A stretch of 64,000 bases of DNA. Origin: Cepaea nemoralis (lineage: Eukaryota > Mollusca > Gastropoda > Stylommatophora > Helicidae). Within the stretch, counting starts at the first letter, position 1. Each line of letters starts with the position of its first letter. The DNA lies in contig JACEFZ010011667.1 of assembly GCA_014155875.1 (NCBI GenBank), forward strand, positions 10,001 to 74,000, in the 5' to 3' direction. Shown piece by piece: positions 56,990 through 64,000 of the stretch. The notes under the pieces were generated by a model that was given only the letters and a program-made list of their open reading frames with translations, made no database searches and was not told the DNA's origin. The translations under genes were made by a program, and so were the position numbers.

Positions 56990-57430
56990 AATGACGAATG
57001 ACTATTATTAACTGAAAGGAATGTTTCGTGTGGAATGGCTATCCTGGCTTCAGAGGTCATAGATTGTGAGAATTGTATGAATATTTTGCCCTAGCCATTC
57101 TGGAGTGAGGGGAATGAACAGACAGATAGGCTGGCAGCGAATTAAATTAACTATGGACAAGGGAGAGGTAGTAGAGCGCCTGGGAGACCAGGTGAAGAAG
57201 GGGGGGGGGGAACAGGTGGAGAACCCGTAAGTGGAAAAATAATATTGCGGGGGGTCGGTGTGAGGTCTGGCAGAAGCTCAAAACTGAGAGTGAAGATCAG
57301 AACATTTAATCAGATGGCGGTTGGAACCATTAGTAGTATTACTCTTCGCTGTCTCTTGAACGATGGGACGGGGCACGTGTGGGGATGTCCTGAATGCAGT
57401 GATATCGGTTCTTAGGTCATCTTAACTCAA
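56990..57430 (+). pseudogene. LINE-C copy (RNase H end and C-terminus)
   Basis: Frames read ERNVSCGMAILASE-type residues, HSGVRGNEQTDRLAAN, then MAVGTISSITLRCLLNDGT. It ends GATATCGGTTCTTAGG and AACTCAACTC. Several breaks. Confidence 0.75.
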
Positions 57431-57531
57431 CTCATCTATTATTAATAGATTCAGAGCCGAGGTATAATATATCACCATAAGTCATCCCGCATTTAGACAG
57501 AAGGACAATATATCGCTATTCTAGGGTCACT

Positions 57532-58701
57532 GTTAGTTAGTTAGTTAGTTAGTCGACAGATCATCCTCGTTGCACATCGGACCATTCAGTCCATAAGTGC
57601 TCGGATCCTCTCCTCAGCAAATCCCGCAGCGTGTAGCGGCTAACGACGCCAGTTCTGTGTTCGTTTATCAATCTTCTTTGGCTTCCTGCGTAGTGTTCTT
57701 GTTTGGCCACCCCTCTTTTAATTTGCTGCTCTCGCAGTATGGCCATTGTTGTAGATTCACAGTCATCACTTGGTTCTTGCAAAAGTCTCACTTCTCGTAG
57801 AGCATTCAGAATGTCGGCCTGGTCCATGGCGCGTCCGCCCTCCACAGTGGCCTCACCTGCGAGCTTGTCAGCCCGCTCATTTCCTTGTACTCCCGCATGC
57901 CCTGGCACGAAGATGAATCTAATCTTTGCCAGCCGAGACCGCTTCAGAGGCAGCAACCATTCTCTTCGGATCGACCCCTCCTCTATCCTCTTGATCATGT
58001 TCATTGAGTCGCTAAGGAAACAAGCCTTAGTGAATGTCTGTGTCTCGAGCCATGTTATTGCTTTACTTACTGCCATGACTTCCATGGTCAGGCTACTTGT
58101 CGTTTCAGTGAAAGCACCAGAGTCCTCCTTCACAATTCTCCCTCCGGCCCGAGCTGTAAAGGCCCATGAGCTTCTCACATGTCGGACGACCGACCCCTCT
58201 GTGTAGATGACCGCGTCACTGTCTAGCGAATTCTCGAAAATCAACGCTTGTACTTCAGCCTCAACAGCAGCCGGATTTTCTTGTCTGCATTTTCTATCTA
58301 GTTGGATGCAAATTGAAAAGGATGTGCAGAAGTCTGTTGGCACTTGCACCCACTCCTCGCCAGGTTCTAAGTCCTCAAGTGAACACACCTGTTGAAGAAT
58401 GTCTTCGGCTTGACCCATCCACGACCGTCCTCTTTTTAACCTGCTGCCCTTCACCTTCCTAATTTCACTATGCAGTGGATGCTGTGTGTTTGCGTTAATT
58501 CTGAGGTAGGCGCGTGCCCTGCAGACTTGCATTCTCTCTTCAATGGTTGGAAAATCAAGAAGGTAGCGCATCGCCCTGCATGCTGTATCTCTTGTACATC
58601 CAAGAATAATGCGCATAGCTTCATTCTGTATCCTTTCCATCCTTTCTATCTGCTTATGGCTGACAGTCAGGATTGCCATTGCATACTCCAAAACAGACAT
58701 G
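57532..58701 (-). mobile_element. LINE-B copy 2 (5' truncated)
   Basis: Nearly identical to 17349-18519 in reverse orientation, including the CTAA-type tail (TTAGTTAGTTAGTTAGTTAG at 57536-57555 on +). Truncated within RT at CTGGTCATGTCTG. A matching target duplication was not found at the two borders. Confidence 0.93.
57561..58700 (-). CDS. LINE-B copy 2 ORF: end of RT plus RNase H, open
   Basis: A 379-codon open frame starting at MSVLEYAMAILTVSHKQ and ending WTEWSDVQRG. It matches residues 432-811 of copy 1 with about ten substitutions and no indel. The first RNase H acid is changed: IYTEGS here, IYTDGS in copy 1 (Asp to Glu). The other three acids (MEVMAV, LSDSMN, NERAD) are kept. RT catalytic residues are not included in the copy. 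It is too short to move by itself. Confidence 0.92.
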   Translation of the reverse strand: MSVLEYAMAILTVSHKQIERMERIQNEAMRIILGCTRDTACRAMRYLLDFPTIEERMQVCRARAYLRINANTQHPLHSEIRKVKGSRLKRGRSWMGQAEDILQQVCSLEDLEPGEEWVQVPTDFCTSFSICIQLDRKCRQENPAAVEAEVQALIFENSLDSDAVIYTEGSVVRHVRSSWAFTARAGGRIVKEDSGAFTETTSSLTMEVMAVSKAITWLETQTFTKACFLSDSMNMIKRIEEGSIRREWLLPLKRSRLAKIRFIFVPGHAGVQGNERADKLAGEATVEGGRAMDQADILNALREVRLLQEPSDDCESTTMAILREQQIKRGVAKQEHYAGSQRRLINEHRTGVVSRYTLRDLLRRGSEHLWTEWSDVQRG

Positions 58702-58959
58702 ACCAGAGTAGTATATTGAGGCGTCCAGACACATATTATGCATCCATCCTGGCGGCTGATGGCGGCTGATAGGGATTATGAAGGAAACTATGGGAAAATT
58801 GTCGACTCGATAAAAAAATGTTGGCGGCGTGTGCGAACGGTTTTTTGACGGGTGATGGCGGGTTTCTGTGAAAGTAATTAAGGTAATTTTTAGTTGGTTC
58901 TAGAAACCGAGGGTGTGAGTATGGATGAGGGAGGGCTGTAAGTTATATATATTTTGGTT

Positions 58960-59145
58960 ACGTATATGAATGTGTTAGTATGCGTGGTGTAGTGATGTAT
59001 AAACTGCCAAGGGTGTGATGGGTCGTGGTTTCTACTCATGGGTTGTATATATGGTGGTGGCGTAGACAAAATGTGTTAGTATGCGTGGTGTAGTAATGTA
59101 TAAACTGCCAAGGGTGTGATGGGTCGTGGTTATACTCGACGAAGT
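58960..59145. repeat. Two tandem copies of an about 100-bp unit
   Basis: GTGTTAGTATGCGTGGTGTA and AACTGCCAAGGGTGTGATGG occur twice, about 101 bases apart. Confidence 0.85.
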
Positions 59146-59329
59146 AAGAGGTGTAGATGGTTACTATCATCTGAACAGTGTGATAGTAGTGTCTAAGTGA
59201 AAGTAAAGGGTGGTAAAATCACCGATTACAAAGGAAATCTTATAAAGGTATAATGGGTGTCATTTGATGGTAAGGGGTATTAGTGATCAAGTAGGAGTGA
59301 TATAGGGGTGGTCATAAATATAATAAGAG

Positions 59330-59820
59330 GTGTTCGCAGTTACACACTGGTCAACCAGTGGTCAAGCAATGGTCAAGTAAGGGTCAAGTAGTCAAGTGAG
59401 GAAATTTTAGGGAAAAGTGATTGTAATGCTATCGTGATGATTAAAGGGTGGTAAATTAGAGGTCAAGCAGTGGTCAAGTAAGGAAAATTTTAGGGAAACT
59501 TGGTCGTAGTGACATGGTAATGTTTAAATTAGTGGTAAATTAGTGGTCAAGCAGTGGTCAAGCAGTGGTCAAGTGAGGAAATTTTAGGGGGAAAGTGATT
59601 GTAACGACATGGTGATGCTTAAAGGGTGGTAAATTATTGGTCAAGTAGTGGTCAAGCAGTGGTCAAGTAGTGGTCAAGTCATCGAGTGACCACTTAAATT
59701 GTAGAGGACGATGTGCCTAAGATTATGGTAGTGGTTAAAGTGTTCGATGACGTGGTCAAGCAGTGGTCAAGCACTGGTCAAGTAGTCAAGTAAGGAAATT
59801 GTAGGGGAAAGTACGTATAG
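59330..59820. repeat. (GGTCAAG-AGT) degenerate repeat
   Basis: Many TGGTCAAGCAGTGGTCAAG units in clusters, joined by related spacer (GGAAATTTTAGGGAAA). Longer period of about 110-120 bases. Confidence 0.85.
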
Positions 59821-59929
59821 TGCAATGGTGGTGGGTAAAGTGAGGAGGAATCACTAGTAGTGATAATAGTACTACCAATATTAGCGACAAGAATATTAGC
59901 TGGTGCGTTATTAGAGATACAAGTCTCTT

Positions 59930-60400
59930 TTTGTGCGGTGTGTAAAAATCATATAAAGAGGGTCATACAACCACAAGTACACACATGTACACACTTGATA
60001 CATTTGTACATACAGACATACACATAAAGACAGACAAGCACAAAGACACACCCATACTATTACTACTGTCATCACAACTATACACAAGTACACACCCATA
60101 ATTAATTACACAAATACACACCTACAAACAAAAACACACAAAGACACAGACACACTTGTACATACAGACACAGAAGTACAGACAATCCATACTATTACTA
60201 CTGTCATCACAACTATACACACATACAGACACGAGTACACACATACAAGCACAAAGTCAACCACACACAGCTATAAAACAACCACTCAAGTACAAACACA
60301 AAGACAACCATACACAGACACACCCATACATACCTTTATTACTGGTACCACAACCACTACAGATACACTCACCTATAAACAAAACGTGTCCCTACAAGAA
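59930..60400. repeat. CA-rich imperfect repeats upstream of the zinc-finger gene
   Basis: ATACTATTACTACTGTCATC followed by ACAACTATACACA occurs at about 60053 and 60188, in CACACA-rich context. Confidence 0.8.
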
Positions 60401-60570
60401 TATCAAACCACAAATTTTTGGTAAAGAACACGGATGTCCGAGACAGCTCCTACGTCATCAACGCCATAGGCTAAAGTCATTAAGTATGAGTCATCGGTTT
60501 GTAGGGGAAGCAGGCGTGAGAATAGCTTGTCTAACTGCCACGTCAGCTACGTCCGTGTGCAGAACCAGTG

Positions 60571-60603
60571 TATAAAATAGACGGCGTCTCTTGTGAGCTC
60601 AGT
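60571..60603 (+). promoter_or_regulatory. Core promoter: TATA box and initiator
   Basis: TATAAAATAG at 60571-60580 and TCAGT at 60599-60603. Spacing from the first T to the initiator A (60601) is 30 bases, the usual distance in animals. It precedes the zinc-finger ORF by about 320 bases. Confidence 0.6.
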
Positions 60604-60819
60604 ACCAGCTTCACGGGCTGACTTGGGTATCTACAGAGGTGCTTCAGGCTGGTGTGAGCAGTGTTCGTGTAGTAAGCAGATATTGTTCACGTACTGACTT
60701 GGCTAGCTACATCGGTGAAACAGGTTGGTGTGAGCATTGTTCGTGTAGTAACCAGCTATTTTTCACGTAGTGACTTGGCTAGCTACAGCAGTGAAACTTG
60801 GTGTGAGCCTTATTCGTGT
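60601..60819 (+). repeat. Three tandem about 73-bp repeats in the leader
   Basis: Units start AGTACCAGCTTCACGGGCTG (60601), AGTAAGCAGATATTGTTCAC (60671) and AGTAACCAGCTATTTTTCAC (60747). Each ends GGTGTGAGC...TTCGTGT. The first begins exactly at the predicted initiator A. Confidence 0.85.
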
Positions 60820-60917
60820 CGTTGGCCTCTGATAAAACAGTGAAACATTGTATACACCAGAACATTTTTTTGGGATTGTAAGAAAGCGAAAGTGTGACTT
60901 GTGACCAGTTTATCAAT

Positions 60918-61514
60918 ATGACCACCAGATCTACTTTCACGTGTTCAGTGTGCGACAAAGCCTATTGTGATAAGTATACCCTTAATCGTCACATTCGGAC
61001 CATTCACGAGGGGAAAGACCAAATATATCCCTGTCAGTTATGTGATAAGGTGTATAATACGAACGATGGCCTACAAAAACACAAACGAATACGTCATCAG
61101 CCACGTATGAATACATCAAACACTACAATACCAGAGACGACAGCACCACCTGTCTATTTACACCAGCCTCGTAGTCTAACGCAAGTACCAGACTGCCACC
61201 ACTGTATCTTCAATGATAACCTTACCCGCCATAATAGGAACATTCACAATGATTATCCCTGTCAGTTACGTGACAATCTATACAATTCGAACCTACAACG
61301 GTACTTACATCACCAGACATCACGAGAAAGGATGACACCCTTAGACACCCTGGCAACACCTCCACTCATAGTAGCAGACGATATCCAACCAAATGATAGA
61401 GACAGCTTGGCAGCCCTTAAGGCGTACTGCAAGGACCTATCGCTTATGCTACCCAATCAAGTGGTAGTATTAGAAAAAAGTGTCGACCACCGCTATCGGG
61501 TGGTTTTGGTATGA
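60918..61514 (+). CDS. Intronless C2H2 zinc-finger protein, 198 aa
   Basis: ATG at 60918; the upstream in-frame GTG at 60894 is not an animal start. Finger 1 has C9, C12, H25 and H30 (C-x2-C-x12-H-x4-H). Finger 2 has C39, C42, H55 and H60, with the same spacing. A third, shortened finger has C93, C96, H105 and H110 (x8 instead of x12). A fourth (C115) has lost the second Cys (Arg118). The C-terminal 50 residues (DSLAALKAYCKDLSLMLP) are predicted helical and unassigned. It probably binds DNA or RNA in the nucleus. No polyadenylation signal is obvious just after the stop. I cannot name a family. Confidence 0.75.
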   Translation: MTTRSTFTCSVCDKAYCDKYTLNRHIRTIHEGKDQIYPCQLCDKVYNTNDGLQKHKRIRHQPRMNTSNTTIPETTAPPVYLHQPRSLTQVPDCHHCIFNDNLTRHNRNIHNDYPCQLRDNLYNSNLQRYLHHQTSRERMTPLDTLATPPLIVADDIQPNDRDSLAALKAYCKDLSLMLPNQVVVLEKSVDHRYRVVLV

Positions 61515-61675
61515 TAAAAAGAAGTATTCAGATATTTTGTATGATATCTCATACATGTCTTTATTCTGGATCCGAAACAAATAAGGTATGTGTGATGACT
61601 TCGACAATATCAACAGTGTTTTTGATAGTCAACCACCAGAGCCCAGAAGAATGAAGATCACTAAATCAGAACTTT

Positions 61676-62038
61676 TTGGTTTTTCACTAATCATGTATGT
61701 CATTGATATTTTCTTATGATATATATCTAAACTGTTTTTCACTAATCATGTATGTCATTGATTTTATCTTATATCACTAAAGTGTTTTTCACTAAGCATC
61801 TATGTCATTGATTTTATCTTATATCACTAAAGTGTTGTTCACTAAGCATCTATGTCATTGATTTTTATCTTATATCACTAAAGTGTTTTTCACTAAGCAT
61901 CTATGTCATTGATTTTTTCTTATATCTCTAAACTGTTTTTCACTAATCATGTATGTCATTGATTTTTTCTTATATCTCTAAACTGTTTTTCACTACTCAT
62001 GTATGTCATTGATTTTTTCTTATATCACTAAAGTGTTT
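61676..62038. repeat. 50-bp minisatellite after the zinc-finger ORF
   Basis: About seven units with TTTTTCACTAATCATGTATG and TCATTGATTTT, alternating two sub-types (ATCATGTATG and GCATCTATG). Confidence 0.93.
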
Positions 62039-63453
62039 TGATGAATAACACACATATTTTGGTGATAAAAATATTGAAACCAAGATTTTTGTTTTGTTGA
62101 TTTTCTTTAGTGGTTTGTGCTCATGACGTTGTCTTGTCGGCTCAGAGCTTACATTACCAGACATGAACAATGTCTTAGAAGAAGTTATGTCAAATACAGA
62201 ACAGTCAAATGTATAAAAAAAACCTAGGAAAAAATAACCAAAGGCGAAAAGGCCAAAATACGAAATGTCTCGACCAAGCTTATAAAAATCTAGGAAAAAA
62301 TATTACAACTAAAAGGTTGATCAAAAATTATAAATTCAAACATTATAAAAATAACCAAATATGAAAAACATCGTCCAAAGACAGAAATATTTCAACTAAA
62401 CTTATAAATAAGTCACCAAAAGGGAAAAGGTCAAGTACAGAAATAGCTATGGAAAAAGTAAGTCCACAAAACTAAGAAAAAAAAAATGTAACTTCTGTAG
62501 TCAAATGTGTCTTATCTGAAAAGACGCTATCAATGTCACCCCTTTCCTTGTTTTACTTTACCAAAGACCTTCACCGTATCTGGTACAGAAACCCTTATAC
62601 ATCACTCATCTCTCCACAGTCTTGGTTGCTTTCTAATACAAAGTGGTTACATCACCAAGAACTTCAAAACCTCAATTGTACACGTGCTCCATTGAAACAC
62701 CCATGACAGTTAACAACATGTATGGCCATGTAATCTGTGAGTCCATCGGGGATAGTTCATCCGAGTATTCGTCACCAAAGATCCATTTCCCATGGCTGAC
62801 ATCTTCAACTTGCTATAACACAACTTACTCTAATATACACTTTACATGAAATTTCCCAAATTTGGGCTCTATTAAAGAATACGTAATGAGATACACAAAG
62901 ACAACAAGAACATATCATACAAAACAATTCACAAATTAAAACTTAAACCATATCAGATGAACCACCCAACAAGTACTACTAGAACACAAACATATAATAA
63001 GGAAACACATGACACACAGAGCTTACAGACAAATCACTTGGACTCAAACAAATTTTGCTTCTTGTACTGTAGAATTCTACCAACACTTCTTTCCTATCAC
63101 CAAAACTAAACATCTACCACACAACCACTGGTCATTTGTCCAACATAATACTCATACCCTCGCCAACGACATTAAGGAAATGCATACTTATACATTGTCA
63201 GACATTAGATTTAAATCCCCTACTACTAACATATCACCGGTGTCGAGTTCCCGTTTCACAAAAACACCCTCTTGTCAGTTGTTAGTGAAAACCATTACAC
63301 CAGTCCAGATTTGTGACTCGTAGAATCTACACTCACACTGTCGTATCTGTAGTATGGGTCTGCGATCAGAGATTCTTCTATAGAATCACATTGTTTTAAA
63401 AACGTTTTAACCTACTTGTGTAAAACTTTTTCACCTTCCATTCATCAGGTACA
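62039..63453. other. AT-rich segment, no assigned gene
   Basis: A-rich with loosely repeated GAAAAGGTCAA/AAAAATAACCAAA motifs at 62210-62470. A 104-codon ORF at 63009-63323 (MTHRAYRQITWTQTNFAS...) is open but has no recognised domain and may be chance. Confidence 0.45.
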
Positions 63454-63906
63454 ATGACAGCTTTAATTGATAGACGGCCATCGTGGTCAGAAGATGAGAA
63501 TTGTTGTGAAGATGACAGTGTTTTGGAGGAGGATGATTCTGGCTTCTTCACACCAGCTTTATCATTAGACATTTTGTTCTGCCAGAAACCTACTCGTGGC
63601 ACCCAGCCAGCTTTAGATGTACCAGAGACAACCTTTGCTTGGGGTGATGATTCGTCTTCAGATGAAGATATTGACCTTTTGGCTAGTAGTCATGCCCCAG
63701 AGTCTCTCAAGAAAATTAATGTGACGTGGAACGAAAAATATCCTACTGATGGTGTCCGAAGGTGTTCCTCTTCAACGAATAAGGTGTGTATGGGTAGTAA
63801 TGATCATAGTTCACATGTGTATTTTTGTAAACATGACCAATACCGAAAACCTATGTGTTATACATGTTTTCTATGTACATCTCTCTATACTACAAACCAT
63901 CAGTGA
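63454..63906 (+). CDS. Hypothetical acidic protein, 150 aa
   Basis: ATG at 63454. An open frame with an acidic N-terminal half (SEDENCCEDD, EEDDSG, WGDDSSSDEDIDLL) and a Cys/His-containing C-terminus (VYFCKHDQYRKPMCYTCFLC). The Cys pattern could bind metal but matches no domain I know. A pyrimidine tract and CATTCATCAG lie just before the ATG, so it could begin in a spliced exon. It may be a second gene of the zinc-finger block or a chance ORF. Confidence 0.35.
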   Translation: MTALIDRRPSWSEDENCCEDDSVLEEDDSGFFTPALSLDILFCQKPTRGTQPALDVPETTFAWGDDSSSDEDIDLLASSHAPESLKKINVTWNEKYPTDGVRRCSSSTNKVCMGSNDHSSHVYFCKHDQYRKPMCYTCFLCTSLYTTNHQ

Positions 63907-64000
63907 CTATACCTTTACCCCTTCTCAAGGCGTGACCAAAAGAATGTCGACAGTCTGTTTTTTAGTGGATTTTACCACTTCTCCTTGTGAATTTTTTACT

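Noticed and set aside
60894..60917. Longer N-terminus for the zinc-finger ORF
   Set aside because: The upstream start is GTG, not used as a normal start in animals; ATG 60918 is taken.

Overview
The window looks like genomic DNA of a repeat-rich animal, most likely a mollusc and perhaps a gastropod. The evidence is a spliced gene with GT-AG introns, several families of non-LTR retrotransposons, hAT and Tigger-type DNA transposons, tRNA-derived SINEs, and a very high load of tetranucleotide microsatellites and minisatellites. The mollusc call is an inference from the receptor architecture and repeat style. Nothing bacterial or CRISPR-like is present.

One host gene runs on the + strand through most of the window, at about 2.7-44.9 kb. 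Eight exons can be assembled: 2723-2902, 8032-8235, 12976-13182, 29922-30158, 32089-32220, 34684-34814, 36402-36530 and 40118-40207. A possible ninth starts at 43878. All joins are phase 1. The protein is a cell-surface receptor: the end of one galactose-binding-like domain, a complete fucolectin (F5/8-type) domain, about four EGF-like units, one transmembrane helix and a short tail. The first exon(s) lie upstream of the window. Exon 34684-34814 carries an apparent 1-bp deletion that would remove the transmembrane helix from the reading frame.

The introns are almost entirely repeats. At 0.5-1.3 kb there is a decayed Tigger-type transposon. hAT1 (4.2-5.4 kb) and hAT2 (8.7-10.1 kb) each sit inside a minisatellite. 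The region 10.3-12.9 kb holds a LINE relic whose coding sequence seeded a 55-bp minisatellite, and a SINE inserted in another SINE. The region 14.0-22.0 kb is a nest dated by target-site duplications: hAT3 contains LINE-A, which contains LINE-B, and hAT3 also holds a separate ORF1-only retroelement. Further LINEs lie at 24-25 kb and 27.1-29.6 kb, then tetranucleotide tracts, SINEs and minisatellites up to 45 kb.

Downstream of the gene, 45.6-49.4 kb is a 16-bp satellite with a SINE in it. The region 50-58.7 kb is a graveyard of LINE fragments. It includes a 48-bp minisatellite that grew in frame inside a LINE coding region, and a second, nearly identical and still open LINE-B copy. The last part (58.7-64 kb) differs in style: GT- or CA-rich spacer, a TATA box and initiator 30 bp apart, a leader with three tandem repeats, an intronless C2H2 zinc-finger ORF, and an acidic ORF near the end. 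I could not assign this block to a known element.

LINE family letters (A, B, C, D, F), hAT numbers, SINE numbers and the name M are labels used only in this annotation.
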